A stretch of DNA of 64,000 nt from Corythucha ciliata (taxonomy: Eukaryota > Arthropoda > Insecta > Hemiptera > Tingidae). The notes beneath the pieces were generated by a model. The model searched no databases. It had not been told where the DNA came from and worked only from the letters and a program-made list of their open reading frames with translations. Shown here one piece after another: positions 23,359 through 34,420 of this stretch. Each line of letters starts with the position of its first letter. The first letter of the stretch is position 1. Position numbers and translations under genes: made by a program. The stretch spans positions 3,534,001-3,598,000 of the forward strand of contig CM075940.1 of the NCBI GenBank assembly GCA_038030265.1. Direction: 5' to 3'.

Positions 23359-23539
23359 TTTCACAGCGCTGGTTGAAATGGCAGTTCCGGCAGAGAAATT
23401 CACGGCTAGCAAAAACAATAACAAAACTGACCAAAACAAATCTGTTATCTAATATCCACCAACAGTGTCAACCTCCTACATTCCTCATTTAATCCTAAAC
23501 AATTTGCAGCATAAAAATAATAATTCACCACGGAGATGA
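23359..23539. promoter_or_regulatory. Presumed 5' flank of the THAP gene
   Basis: The frame stays open upstream of the chosen ATG for another 27 codons, with a hydrophobic start, to 23439. THAP domains normally begin at or near the first Met, so I place the start at 23358. No TATA box recognised. Confidence 0.25.
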
Positions 23540-23829
23540 ATGAACTTTACCAAAAAATATAAACAGCTTAATAATCTACTCTCTAGGGACGGAAAAGACT
23601 GCTTGTGCTTTGAAGGGACACGCACGGGCTCAACCAGCATGGTTTTGAGCTCACAATCGCTTGACGATTGTGACAGATTGAAGTATTGCACAAGAGGTTC
23701 CTCCGTGTATATTCATTATTTTTATTAGCAACAGATGCGATGCTAATGGCATGACTGTTTTATCCCAAATTTCAAAGAATTGCTGTTCAGAGGAAATTCG
23801 ATGCTCTAATTTCATGAGTAACACGTCTG

Positions 23830-24663
23830 ATGTCTAATACAAAGACTGAACTGCAGGCGTGCCCCTACCGGGAAGACATTTATACACACAAGACATTTAT
23901 ATTGCTCCTGGCACGTAGATCGAGCCTGGAGGAAAAATTTATGCAAAACCACTTGTATCTGTTACAAATATGTACGAACTTTGATGCAGGAAACCGAGCT
24001 GTGGAGCTCTCACATAGGACTCACCCCGAAAATGACTCGAATTTAGCTAAAGAAACTGATCTGTGTAAAGTTCTTGTCCAAAAACTGACCAGAGACATTC
24101 GAAGCGTTGAAGAAGCAAGAATTTCACAAAACGGATTCAAAAATCTTGCTTCAACTATCGAGGCCCTCAGAGCCGGTGGTCAAAGACTGTTCTCTGCTCA
24201 ATTAGAAAAAGTCAATACCAATCAGAAGATATTGCCCCAAAAAAACTTCTTGTCCACTATTAAAAAAAAAAAAAGTGACGAAAAAGGGGTTCTTTCAAAG
24301 CCCACAACGAGTGAGCTGAATGCCATAGCCACTAGTTGGCTCTTGCTGGGATGGGACATACCCCTAAAAATAATATCGCCTAACTCTGCATTATCAAAAA
24401 ATTGCGTTTTCGACCGTGAGGTTTTGACGTTTTGTGTCATACAAAACGTGTTGTATCATACAAAATGTGTTGTGTATACTATAATGTATTTCTCGAAACG
24501 TTTTCAATTTTGGAGTTTTGGCAGTTGGATTGCCGATTTTCGTGTTTCTAAAATTTGTCATTGCTTGGGTTTATCAAAAGTTGGGGGGGGGGGGACTGTT
24601 TACTGTTGTGTGGGCGTGTACTCTGTTCCGTTAATTTTTTTAATTTACTTGTCTATGAATCTG
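23830..24663 (+). CDS. Unrecognised open frame, 278 codons
   Basis: ATG at 23830 opens a frame of about 278 codons to about 24666. The first 165 residues are compositionally normal (polar, with amphipathic stretches such as LVQKLTRDIRSVEEARI). After a Lys run near 24260 the composition becomes AT-driven, and it ends across a poly-G tract, so only the first half looks like real coding sequence. A separate 62-codon frame at 23540-23728 precedes it. I do not recognise either. Their place just before the Ulp1/PHD transposon suggests mobile-element origin. Confidence 0.3.
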
Positions 24664-24747
24664 TAACGTTCACGGTCCGTTTTTTACGGTCAGTGAGGAT
24701 TTTTCTCACCTCAACGTATATAGTAGTAGAAAATAAATAAAATAAGA

Positions 24748-24900
24748 TTTCTTCTGGACACTGGCTCTCAAAGAAGCTACGTTAAGAAGTGTTTAGCTCA
24801 AGAACTGCGACTGGAGAGAATAAGGAAGGAGTCAATGGCTCATTCTCGTTCGGTGGCCACGAAACAAGGCCTTTTCTGCATCAAGTAAACCGTCTTCGAC
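24748..24900 (+). pseudogene. Retropepsin fragment of an LTR retrotransposon
   Basis: The frame reads RFLLDTGSQRSYVKKCLAQE, the DTGS active-site block and following helix of a retroviral-type aspartic protease (BEL/Pao or related). A one-base shift continues as HSLFGGHETRPF, a motif that follows the protease core in some BEL-type polyproteins. No RT or gag is adjacent. Confidence 0.5.
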
Positions 24901-25320
24901 TATCCAGACACGAAAGAGATTTTTTATGTAATTTTAAAGACTTTTTAGTAATTTAATTTAGGTTAATTGCTCGGAAGATGAAAACAATAATGCGATCTTG
25001 ACAAGAATGCGACGCTCAATCTAGTTCAACACAACAGTTTGGAAATCGACGCAGTAGTGCAGTTTTCAAGTGAGAGTGTTACTACCTGTGATTTGAACGA
25101 TATTTACCTCATCACGTGTGACATGAATCATGATTCCGATTTTTCAACCTTCAATGAGAACTCAACCGTGCCAAGAGACCAAAAAGAGACGGATCGACAT
25201 TTTGACATTTCCGAATCTCACTAACTCGCCTCAAATGAGAACGTAGTCAACAAACCCCTAAGAAGAGATGACACGACGAATACCAATGAAGAAATTCTTG
25301 TCGCAGTCGAGGAATTCCTG

Positions 25321-25740
25321 ATGGAGAACGAACTAAATGCAGGGGAAGGGTCACCGGTTGTCCAGCTCGAGAACGTCGGTTATTCTCAAGTACCCAAGGC
25401 TTCTTACTCAAAAGAAATTGTTATGACTTCAAATCATAAAGTCAAGAAACAAAGGGAAAAAGAAAGGGCTCAGCAAAAAGCCTCTGCAAAACATCCCATA
25501 CGATCGAGTCCCTGCAAAGAAATACAATGTAGATATAACTGTTTCCTGAAAATAAACGAGGAGCACCCCAAAATCATTCACTCGAAGTTCTCACACAACG
25601 AGCAACGAAACTTTGTTTTTCTCATGTGCTTGAAAACTCCCATCAAAACTCGCAAAGTGGACGCAACCCTCCAAGGAGAATGCAACTTTCTCTATTCCCT
25701 ATTGACACATCGGCTACGGCTTTCTCGACATTCTTGACGC
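25321..25740 (+). pseudogene. N-terminal Cys-rich domain of the DDE-Ulp1 transposon
   Basis: ATG at 25321. An acidic start (VAVEEFLMENELNAGEGSP lies across the start in the open frame) is followed by a Lys-rich stretch, then CKEIQCRYNCFLKINEEHPK and FSHNEQRNFVFLM. This resembles the CxxxxCxxxC...N(E/D)xxR block placed before DDE cores in repetitive invertebrate proteins. The frame ends at 25737 and the coding thread is lost until 25850. About 100 bp there look unrelated. Confidence 0.4.
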
Positions 25741-25849
25741 CACCCATTCATTTGGTGTCATCAGTAGGGTCGGTACCTCGTCGTTCCTTCTTGTGAGGGC
25801 CCTCCTTGCCCTTTTCATTTCCGGGCCCCCACATACATGAAACCGAGCT

Positions 25850-26856
25850 ATGCCGCCCTCTCGGATCTATTTAGGGACTCGTAAATCTTCGATAAGAAGT
25901 TGCAGGAAGGTTTTCAGAAAGGTTAAGCAAGAGGCAAAAGCAGAAAACGACTTGCATAAGGACCCCACATTTAGTGCCATTTTGGGTCTTCGTTCCCAGA
26001 AAGACAATTTGTACATTCGTTTTGTAGGGGAACCGTTGGAATGTGTTATGCACGGTGCACAGCAACTGGAAGCAGCCGAAAAAATTAGGAAAGAACAGGG
26101 AAGCAAGCTAGTTCTGAACATCGATGCCACAGTCTCGTGTGTAAAAAATAGCAGATTGCGTTTCTGCAACAACAAAAAAGTTTTTTATTACGTTTGTGTC
26201 TTCAGAGCTCACTTGTATGCGAAACAGAGTAGCATTATTTGCCCACTGACGGAGTACGTATCAAGTATTCATACTGGCTGCCTGATAAGTAAATGGCTTT
26301 TGTCCTTTGCTGATTGGGTGAAGCCTGAAAAAATATCCAACCTGGTAACTGTCGTCGTCACGGACTGGAGTTTGGCTATTATAAAAGCTGTTCTACTTTT
26401 ATGGAATGAATGCAGCTTGGCTGAGTACCTAAATGCATGTTTTAAATTTGCTGACGGGAAGGAAATCAATTATTTCAGTAATCGAGTCATTCAAGCCTCT
26501 GTTGTTCTCATTTCGTGAAAACAACATCCAATGATGTTTCGCGACTTCAAGTGCCGCCTAAACTTAGAAAAGTTGTAGTTAGCCTTACAACAGTACTCAT
26601 GCACGCTACTACATTGCAAGAACTAGGTACTATGATTTTCGATTACTTCATCGTTCTCCTCAGCACTCATAAGACCGAACATTTCCTTGTATCTTTCAAC
26701 CGACTAGCGACAAAAGATTTCGAAGAGATGCGCGGTAAAGTCGATGACATCATCGACTCATGTGTTTCTCTTGAAGATGAAGTCTCCCCTGACGCTCCTA
26801 TGTATTTGACAAATCGTTTTTACAATATGGGTAAAAAAAATACTTGCATCTGCTAA
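25850..26856 (+). pseudogene. DDE transposase core of the DDE-Ulp1 transposon
   Basis: 25850-26518 contains NLYIRFVGEPLECVMHGAQQ, then KLVLNIDATVSCVKN (probable first Asp), YYVCVFRAHLYAKQSS, CLISKWLLSFADWVKPE, VVVTDWSLAIIKAVLLLWNE (probable second Asp) and LAEYLNACF. The frame breaks at 26518 and continues at 26515-26856 with VLMHATTLQELGTMI and LYLT-type residues. The spacing (I)DAT...VTDxSxAxxxAV...EYLNxC is a recurring pattern in large invertebrate transposases of MULE/KDZ type. Stops break it; the Glu was not placed. Confidence 0.5.
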
Positions 26857-26884
26857 TTCTGTCGTGAAATCTACCCCTCCCCCG

Positions 26885-27630
26885 ACGGATGGTTTCTCAT
26901 TCACTGAGCGTCTTGCAGAAATCATACTGAACAAGTACTTGCCCTACGCTGGCGTGTGATCAAAAGTTGTTGTTTCCAAAGTGAGGAAATCATCACGCGT
27001 AGCGCATGAAAGCAACGCTGCTGTTGAAAAATATGTTGATTTAATGAAGAATTCTGTCTTACAACACGAGAAGAACTTGCGAATTGACAGGTTGTTGGAA
27101 ATAACCAAGGACTTGTCCTCTAGTCAGGCCAAACAAATATTGCTTAAAATTCCAAGTGAAAGATATGCCTCTCTAGGGAAAAAAAGAAAGATAAATGCAG
27201 TTACTAATTCTGACGTAAAAGTTCAGAAAATTCTTCCTGATCTCACGCCGTCCATAAATCATTCTGAGGCAATTGCTTCTGTCCCTGATGTTAAACAAAT
27301 AAGCGTTGGCACTTTAATTACAGATTCTGTCCGCTCGTCCACTAACGTTGAAAACGAGTTGACTAAGTCTAAAAAAAGCAACCGATCTCAGAATAATGAA
27401 TACAACATTTTCCCGACAAACGTAAGTGATAATACGTCATTAGCTGAGAATTCTTTCAATTTGCCAGAAGTAGAATCTTGGAGTAAACGTGAACCTAGGA
27501 AAAAAGCACTTCACTTATGAGGCTCGTGCTTTGAAAGACTGCTTTCTGCGTCCAAAGCTAATGCAGATAAACACCTAAAATTAACTGCTTCTGCTGATAT
27601 GGTGAAAAGCAAAACTGACCAGATTTCTCA
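26885..27630 (+). pseudogene. Linker region of the DDE-Ulp1 transposon
   Basis: 26885-26960 reads FTERLAEIILNKYLPYAGVW, then a stop, then SKVVVSKVRKSSRVAHESN and AAVEKYVDLMKNSVL. The Leu-Pro-Tyr-Ala-x-x-W and SNAxVExxxxxxKN blocks link the DDE core to the protease in related repetitive proteins. The rest, to 27520, is Ser/Asn/Lys-rich and poorly conserved. Interrupted at about 27633 by the R2-like fragment. Confidence 0.4.
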
Positions 27631-27632
27631 TG

Positions 27633-27992
27633 ACCACCTACGCAGGGTGGGGGCTGCGATAAGACGGTGGCTCAGGCTTCCACACGACCTGCCCAATGCA
27701 TGTATACATGCGGGTGGCAGTGATGGGGGGCTGGGTGTGGTTTCTTTGGAGAGGGCGGTTCCGATGCGGAGAAGGGGGGGGGGTCAGTCGGCACGAGAGT
27801 GTGCGAGGGGAGGGGTATAGTTTGGTGTGGGGCTTATGGCTGGAAGACGGCTGGGGTGTGGACCGGGTTTCTCGGAAGGTGGCGTGGGCAACGGAGTTGA
27901 AGGAGAGGGTGGATGGGAAGGACTTGGAAGAGGTGGGGCGTAGGCCGGAAAGTTCATGGTGGTTGCGAAAGGGGAAGCTAACAGGGGCCTCA
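27633..27992 (+). mobile_element. R2-clade-like LINE fragment, GC-rich
   Basis: The insert encodes HLRRVGAAIRRWLRLPHDLP, then HAGGSDGGLGVVSLERAVP, then in another frame VAWATELKERVDGKDLEEV and SSWWLRKGKLTGASLVN. The blocks RxxWLxLPxDxP..xxHA...GGLGVxSL and VDGxxL...WLR...TG..YVN are typical of the region after the RT in R2-type (restriction-like endonuclease) LINEs. Its GC content is far above its surroundings. It interrupts the DDE-Ulp1 transposon, so it is not at the usual rDNA target. Confidence 0.65.
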
Positions 27993-27994
27993 CT

Positions 27995-28543
27995 CGTTAA
28001 CTCCTCAAAGGATATTTGTGTAGCACAATATAAATTTGCTAACGGTCAAAAATATCATTTCTGTTTGTCCCAACTGCAAACTTTATCTCCGGGTGAGTAC
28101 GTAGTAGAAGATGTCATCGACATATCATTGCAACTACTTATCGAAGAAAATTGTGCGCCTGCGTATGCGTACAGATGCTTTGTAGGTGGACATTTGTTTG
28201 AGAAGAGCATGATGAATTGATCGGACATGAAGGTATCTGTTCCTGACAAACCTATCATTCTAGTCCCCCTACACGAATGTAATCATTGGATGCTCCTCGT
28301 TCTTGACTTTGCCCATAAAAAGTTGGATTATTTTGACTCTTTGAAAAGGACTAAAGGGTTCTTAAAAAAGCAAGCTTTAAAATACAGGTTGGCTCTAGCT
28401 GATAACTGTAGAAATAGCAATCCTAATAGAGTTCAAGATTTGTTAACGTTAGCATTCACTCACCGTGATTGCGCGAAGCCAAGTGATTCTTTCAATTGCG
28501 GAATTTTTGTTATAGCTTTCGCAGAGAGATTCACCAGGACATG
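27995..28543 (+). pseudogene. Ulp1/C48 SUMO-protease-like domain of the transposon
   Basis: After the R2 insert the frame resumes (SSKDICVAQYKFANGQKYHF...), breaks at 28220, and continues from 28227. HECNHWMLLVLDFAHKKLDY supplies the His, YFDSL the Asp and SDSFNCGIFVIAF the Cys of a C48 cysteine-protease triad. The Gln that normally lies a few residues before the Cys in the oxyanion hole appears to be Pro (AKPSDSFNCG), which may abolish activity. Such proteases occur in several transposon families, probably to deSUMOylate chromatin or transposase proteins. Confidence 0.6.
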
Positions 28544-28969
28544 ACAGATTCAGTTCATGCTAATGAATATAGAGTAGCATTAATTGATAAATTGCTCTCT
28601 GCATCCCTGCCATTGGATAATTTTTGCCCTTCATGTTGCGCGAAGTATGACAAAAGCCTTGATGTTGTATGGGTTGAATGTGAGTCTTACAATAGGTGGT
28701 ATCACTCTACGAAAAACTGCATTGGTCCAATTGCTAAAGGAGAGTCTTGCAAGGACTGGAAAAAACAAAAATTCACGTGTCATGTTTGCACAAGTTCCTC
28801 TTTAGCCAGTAGCAATAGTAATATGACCTTAAGTGAAGCTGGAAAAAAAGAACAAAAAAAAAAAAAAACCATCAGTCATAAAACACCTGTAAGTGAAAGC
28901 ACTGACGGCCTAGTCATTTCAAATTATGCTCTTCTAGATCATTGCTATGAATACAAGGACGTACAATAA
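28496..28969 (+). pseudogene. PHD-finger tail of the transposon
   Basis: This frame overlaps the end of the protease frame. It contains CPSCCAKYDKSLDVVWVECE, then YNRWYHSTKNC and, about 20 residues later, KFTCHVC. This is a C4HC3 PHD-type finger (CxxC...WVEC...WYHxxC...W/FxCxxC). PHD fingers read histone tails; here it may guide chromatin targeting of the transposon. A Lys-rich stretch and the stop at 28967-28969 follow. One frameshift to the protease frame. Confidence 0.55.
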
Positions 28970-29224
28970 TTGCCTCATCATTGACGTGCACTGATCACGA
29001 AATACATTATTATGATAAACGCCTTCCTCATAAATTATTATTCCCTGATCTATTAGGTGGTTAAAGAATAATGGGTGCACGTTTTGTTGACTACCTCATC
29101 AGAGATGGGCACTGATTGCAAAATCAACACCCTTCTCCCCCACCGCTTCGATCTGGCCAATTTAAAACGTCAAATGACGTAAACGTATGTAGTAATTGGA
29201 CACCCAATTTTTACTGTATATAGT
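28970..29224. other. Short non-coding gap
   Basis: Nothing recognised. Confidence 0.3.
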
Positions 29225-29620
29225 ATTACAAAACTCCAAAACTCGCTCATGACCACCCATATGCAGGACACCCAGAAGCTCTACTGGTGGTCAAATTGCA
29301 AAACCGACGTCGCCATATATGTGAAAACGTGTGCCTCCTGTGCCGAGCGAAAAGATACCGGCAGAACAACAGCCCCACTCGGACAATTCAGGGAACCAGG
29401 CGATCTCAGCCGACATTCCCGGTCCGTTTCCTGTGACCCCAACGCGGAATAAGTACGCCCTTTCCATCCAGGGCCAGTTGGCCACCACAATTGCAGACAG
29501 GCTCCGGAAAAACTTTAAATGCCTGTACGGAGTACCAAAAACGCTATCAACTGAACAAGGGACTAACTTCACGTCCGACGTAATCAAACACCTTTGGGAC
29601 TTAATCCATACAGGGTGACT
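29225..29620 (+). pseudogene. Ty3/gypsy integrase fragments
   Basis: The first frame reads KLYWWSNCKTDVAIYVKTCA then SCAERK, the zinc-binding (HHCC) region of a gypsy integrase. After a deletion and shift it reads ATTIADRLRKNFKCLYGVPK then TLSTEQGTNFTSDVIKHL, the block around the second catalytic acid (Asp is Glu here). The first catalytic Asp and the RT are missing. Confidence 0.7.
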
Positions 29621-29625
29621 GGTAC

Positions 29626-31050
29626 TTAAATGAACAAAATGAGAGAGGTGATTGTACACCCAAAAAAATGCCCTGTGACCCTGGGTCCATTCCTAGTCGA
29701 GATAATCGATTTTTTCACGTTCTTCAGCACAACATGGGTTTTCACAACAAATTCATCTGTAACTTGGGAAACAAGCGTCCAAGATTAGATCCAACGACAC
29801 CACTGAAAAGAGCACACTTTTTTCTGTGTGATAAAGGACATTTTGTCCAGGGATAGCGAAAGACTCTGGGAGTAAACTGGGAAAATACCGTGATATTTTC
29901 GAAAAGGTCAGTTTTTGACAGCCGTTCAAAGCTTAACAACAATAGCAACGTTGCTCCCAGCGCCCGGCAAATTCCTCAAAAGCTGGATGAAGTAACTTAG
30001 TTTAATAGTTCATGCTTAGTTTACTCCAGTCCTTCGCAATTTTTTGAGAAAAATCCATTGTTATACCAAAAATGAGGCAATTAAGCTCATTTTGAGTGCT
30101 TACAAGAAGATGTCAGAGCCATTCCAAAAAAGTGTTTTTTCAACTAATTTCACTTTTATTCACTTACTTTGTGCTTATGTATGAAGAAAAACAAATAAAT
30201 TAAATAATGTCCCTCCGGCAGCTGGCTGTAAGAGATTCGGCTCATCATGATACTTTCGCAGCTAACCCACTCGCATTCTCTATTTACAACTTTGTTAACG
30301 CAAACTTAAAATCACCAAGAGCAGGATGGAATTAGAAGTTTACGATGATTCAAACCTAGAGTTCGTGGAGCACGAAAACAGCCTCATGTGCCAAGCGTTC
30401 TAGGTCCAAGGAGAGAAAGAACACAAAACAAGTAATAGGAATGGATACCACGATGGGGCTGAAGAATCAGAGTTCCTGTTTGCAGAGGCAACAGGAAATT
30501 TCCACACAAAAGAAGTCTGGGATATGGCCAGCACATTTGCAAGGGAGAACAAGAGCAAGATTGAAGCGGCTCTCAGGTCACAATAGACTACAGCCTCGTG
30601 GAGAACGCAACTGTCTTCACTAAGGGGAGGCAGACATGGTAGCATATGAGAACTTGTTGAATATTCTAGAAGAGAATGGCTTCTCAACTACATTATCCTT
30701 ATTCTGATTAGTCAACGCAATCAACAAGATGGCCAGCAAAACAACCCTGAGAATGCCCAAATTCACTGAGACGAGACAACATCGTTTCCCATCAGGTAGT
30801 GTCTCGCACTCGAACCTTATAAAGGAGAACATCTGAACAGCCTCTTGGGTTCAGAGGAATGCACGCTACATCATAGACGGCTACGTTTATTCATCACCAC
30901 TTCACCAGGGATGCTGATGGGAATGCTAAACGCTGCGGCGACGACCCTAGGAGCTATTGCTATAAGAAGGATAGCTGGAAGAGGGCTCTCCACGTCTGTT
31001 TTTCCGCTCTATGACCGCCTCTCTAGCCTTGGGTTGTTACAACACTGAAA
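29626..31050. other. Unassigned stretch with weak plus-strand frames
   Basis: At 30330-30570 one frame reads MELEVYDDSNLEFVEHENS then, after a shift, ESEFLFAEATGNFHTKEVW and DMASTFARENKSKIEAALRS, with normal composition but no family I know. 30730-31048 gives another such frame (ARYIIDGYVYSSPLHQG). They could be pieces of one decayed gene. No ends or target duplications seen. Confidence 0.3.
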
Positions 31051-31054
31051 AACC

Positions 31055-31345
31055 ATTACCGCAGGTCTGGCTCACAAAAATCAATTTCTCTGATTTCACT
31101 CTCTAAAACCCCAGCTAACTAAAAATCCTCTCATGCAGGTCTGGCTCACTAAAAACTACTTTAGCTGGTTAAACTATCTAAAAAAAACATACACACATTT
31201 TTGGTGGGTTCAACTCGCTAATTTTACGTATTTTAAACGCCTGAAATACTCATTTTTGTGATTATGGCTCACTAATAACCCAATTTCTTGGGCTCTGGCT
31301 CGCTGAAAGTCCAATTTCACAGGGTGCCTCATTAAAGTAATAATT
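31055..31345. repeat. Degenerate short repeats built on GGCTCACTAAAAA
   Basis: GGCTCACAAAAAT, GGCTCACTAAAAA, GGCTCACTAATAA, GGCTCGCTGAAAG and related forms recur about every 40-60 bp. The layout resembles the satellite-like internal repeats at 34080-34420 and 60360-61575, but the unit sequence differs. Confidence 0.5.
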
Positions 31346-32590
31346 TTCACCTTATGCCTGCGATAGGTAACATCTTCTCCAGTGAAGCCCATCTGGGGCT
31401 GGCTATGCCTCTGTATAAAGGGCCGGGGAATATTATAGTTTATAGTTGCCGAGTAGCAGTGGAGCACGGTTCGAAAATGGATCTCGTTAAAATAGCAGTA
31501 GTTTGTGTCTTAGTTTTGAAAGAGAGAGAGAAAAAAATAATCGGGATTTTTGAGTGCATCCTTAAGACTTTTTCATGGACAGTAGAATACATTACAGTTA
31601 AAAATTTCATAAACTTCTTCATGTCTCACCTTCCTGTTGCACATTGCGGGGCGTTATTTCATTTGTTCAACACAGCTTCGGTCTAGCTGCATTTTTGAAC
31701 AGGTGAACTTGCAGTTCACGTACGAAGCGGAGCACTAAGGGGCAACTTTTTGACCCGTGGGCACTTGGGCTGAGGTCGGTATGATCACGCGAGTTCATTA
31801 TTCTATTCCAGTTGACTCGCAACCAAAGGGTCAGACAAGTCAACATTTTTTAATCCCGGCACCTATTAAATTGCCTGTCTGCGGGCCTCCATAAGGTTCA
31901 ATGAGCTCGATTTTCGGAACTAAATAGGGCCCTTTAGAAAAAACTTTTAAGCCCTCTCCCTTCGAAAGACGTGAACGCCTTCGTACTTTGATCTTGTCGC
32001 AACGGAGACGGTTTGTTTTTTCAAACATTTGTAAGGTTTTTCCAGGATTTAGAACGGGATGACTCGAGTTGGGCATTTGAAAGAAACATGCAGCCTACCT
32101 GTTGATTCTCGTCTTCTTCGTTTTTCGTTATACGGGCCATCACCGATGTTCTTTCAGAATCCAAGAAGGCAGAAATTTCTTCCTCTTTTTCCCCAATTAT
32201 TAACACCAACACATTTCACGAATTTCAACTTCAACTGTGTAGCGTCCTTCCACTTCCACATGTTCATCTTCACCGGGACGTTATCATTACCAACTCCCTC
32301 TCAGAAAGCTTGTTTCCTCTGATAAACCTTTCCCGCTCGAAAAACCCAGCTCCCTCCGCTCGCCTGTATAAATCTATTTCAAGGCAACTGTTGAGCCACG
32401 TTCGATTCACGTTAATCCCAATTCAGTTATTTTTATGACCTCCCAGTAAACGAATCACGCCAATTTCATTTGGGTTCATTCATGAAAATAATAAATTTCA
32501 AAGATGTTTCATTAAATGCATCATCGTTAGGAAATGACTCCGTAGAAAATGCTTTATGCAACTTAAATTTGGAGATTGACCAAATTCGTT
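31346..32590. other. Stretch without supported genes
   Basis: Several frames of 60-110 codons occur on both strands (for example 31354-31686 plus, 31840-32076 minus) with no recognisable motif. Confidence 0.35.
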
Positions 32591-32798
32591 TTTAAAAAAT
32601 TACAAAGTTTTTATTGGAAGGAAAATTACACAAGTTCAGTGGTGGTTTAGAAGTTTACAATGCACCGGTCGAGCTTAGACTGACTGGAAAAAAGAAGGAA
32701 AGGGAAAATGAAGATTAAAAGGAAAAGCCGTGGGAAAAGGAAATTCGATGATACAGCGTCTAATGAATTCCTGATCTAAGCTGATTTGGGGGATGTAA
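32591..32798 (-). repeat. Dispersed repeat tail, copy 2
   Basis: Inverse copy of 15121-15334: from CATCCCCCAAATCAGC (read on minus) to the AATAAAAACTTTGTAATT end. It joins the truncated end of the BEL/Pao element at about 32800-32860. Confidence 0.65.
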
Positions 32799-32859
32799 CT
32801 CATCCACCCCCGGATGAAACATCCGCCGCAACGGTTGCAAAAAGAGCACACGCAGGACG

Positions 32860-33278
32860 CGCTCCCCCCCTCGCAGATTCCCACCCTTAAGCACCCATCC
32901 AAACAGCGTTTCAGACGCCATTGGAAGGCCGGGTGCAGGTGCAGGTCTCACTGCCCCAGTCAGTATACGACTAACCTCATTAATGCCTAGAATAACACAG
33001 GTCGAGAGTCAAAAAACTGAGGGTCAGCCAACCACAAGTCAGTAGAATAGGAAGCAAGTTCAGGGCCAACAGGGGCGGTAGGGAGATTTCCAGTCAGACG
33101 CTTCTGAGGAATGACTTCAACCTCAATCAGCAAACGGGGCTCTGTATAACCATGAGGACTCATCCAACATGAGACCCTCCCCTTAGAGACAGCTAATGGG
33201 TTGCCTTTTCAGTTTCAGCCTCGAGAGACAGTCTTCGGATATTAGCGACAACTCTGATCCAGTGTCCTGGGTGGGGCT
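32860..33278 (-). pseudogene. BEL/Pao peptidase (A17) region
   Basis: The minus strand reads TGSELSLISEDCLSRLKLKR, the retropepsin active-site region of BEL elements (Asp is not kept in frame). After shifts it reads STCVILGINEVSRILTGAV and LPMASETLFGWVLKGG, the conserved ILG...G...ASxTxFGW block that follows the protease. At least three frame changes. Coding similarity ends near the repeat tail at 32798. Confidence 0.65.
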
Positions 33279-33898
33279 CTACTGACGGGTTGACTGTTGA
33301 GCCCGACCCTCAGAGTCATGAATCAGAACTTGTGCCGTGGCCAACAGTGCCACAGGGACATAAGCAGAGGAAGGCCCAACACAAGGTGACGCAGCAAGTG
33401 TCGTCCGAGTTTGAGAGACCACCCCGGATTCGACAGAAGTTGCTGCACCTGATGTGAGCCCAGGCACAGCAACGGGAATGCGAGCAGGAATATTGCCAGG
33501 TCCAGCCGGCGAGGAGAAAGAGACCACAGAATTCACAACAGGTACCGAGAAATGAGCATTCGAGGTGGGACCAGCACCATTATCACGAGCTTCGGACGAC
33601 CGTGAGGACCGGGACTGATTCGACACACTACGTTCCTGATGAGTAGCCTTGCATGTAACACAGAGGATACCAGAGGGACAAGCATTAAATTTATGATTAC
33701 CTAAACAGCGAAAGCATAAATGTGTGACCCGGGCAGCGGAAAGTCGGTCACACACACGCATATTCAGAAATTGTCTACAATCAGACAGCAAATGACTTCC
33801 CCTTTCACAGATAATGCAGGTGGAAGCACCGCTGGATGATGTTGACGCTGATTGGGTATATGCAGCAGCTCTCTGGACAGAATAACGCTTCGACTTAA
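33279..33898 (-). pseudogene. BEL/Pao gag, zinc-knuckle part
   Basis: The minus-strand frame contains CIICERGSHLLSDCRQF and CFRCLGNHKFNACPSG, then CVTCKATHQ, a triple knuckle set typical of BEL/Pao gag proteins after the DUF1759 domain. It is followed by a Ser/Pro/Val-rich linker. The upstream edge coincides with the CCGAAACTAGGG end of the hAT-like insertion. Joining across that insertion restores the same reading frame context. Confidence 0.75.
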
Positions 33899-34079
33899 CC
33901 GAAACTAGGGGGGGGGGGGGGCAAAGGGGGCACGTGCTTCCGGCGGCAACTTTGGGGGGCGGCAATTTTTGTTTTGTTTTTGCTTAGTAAATATTATGGG
34001 AATGTAGCTTTGCCGACGGTTCAACAGTTGAATTACTGTATTAGTAACCACTGTAATACAGGCTGCGGGAACATGGAAG

Positions 34080-34420
34080 TAAAACAATAATTCATGGCTT
34101 AAATTAAGAAAAAACGCCCATTTTTTCGACCAAAATTGTGAAAAAGCGGTGATTCGTGGATTAAATTTAGAAACAGCGCTCATTCGCGCTTGAAACTGAG
34201 AAAAATTGCTAGTTCGCGGATAAAATTGAGAAAGAGCACTTATTCGCAGATAAAATTGAGATATTTAAACGCTTTACTTCACGGTTAGAATAGAGAAAAA
34301 TTGCAAATGAAAAACGGTAATTCGCAGCTGAAATTGAGGAAGAACGGCTCACTCACATCTAAAACTGTGCAAAAGCGCAGATTCACGAATGAAATCGTCA
34401 CGAATGAAGCATTTTGAAAA
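34080..34420. repeat. 30-bp degenerate satellite, array 1
   Basis: About eleven units of roughly 30 bp, close to GAGAAAAACGCTAATTCGCG followed by GCTAAAATT, with frequent substitutions and small indels. The same family forms the larger array at 60360-61575. Both arrays lie inside hAT-like elements with poly-G ends. Confidence 0.75.

Larger units (their letters stand above)
25039..28969 (+). mobile_element. Large DDE-Ulp1-PHD transposon, decayed
   Basis: A run of plus-strand coding fragments shares one domain order found in multi-domain invertebrate transposons: an N-terminal Cys-rich domain (25321-25740), a DDE-like transposase (25850-26856), a charged linker (26885-27630), an Ulp1/C48-type protease (27995-28543) and a PHD finger (28496-28969). 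A GC-rich R2-like LINE piece splits it at about 27633-27992. Terminal repeats were not found. Similar combinations occur in MULE- and KDZ/Zisupton-type elements; I cannot decide between them. Confidence 0.5.

Noticed and set aside
24555..24740. Frame across the poly-G run
   Set aside because: Created by the homopolymer; no family resemblance.
31055..31345. Regularly spaced short repeats as a CRISPR-like array
   Set aside because: Units are degenerate, spacing is irregular, and the window is eukaryotic.
32385..32430. GTTCGATTCACG resembling a tRNA B box
   Set aside because: No A box or cloverleaf partner at the right spacing.
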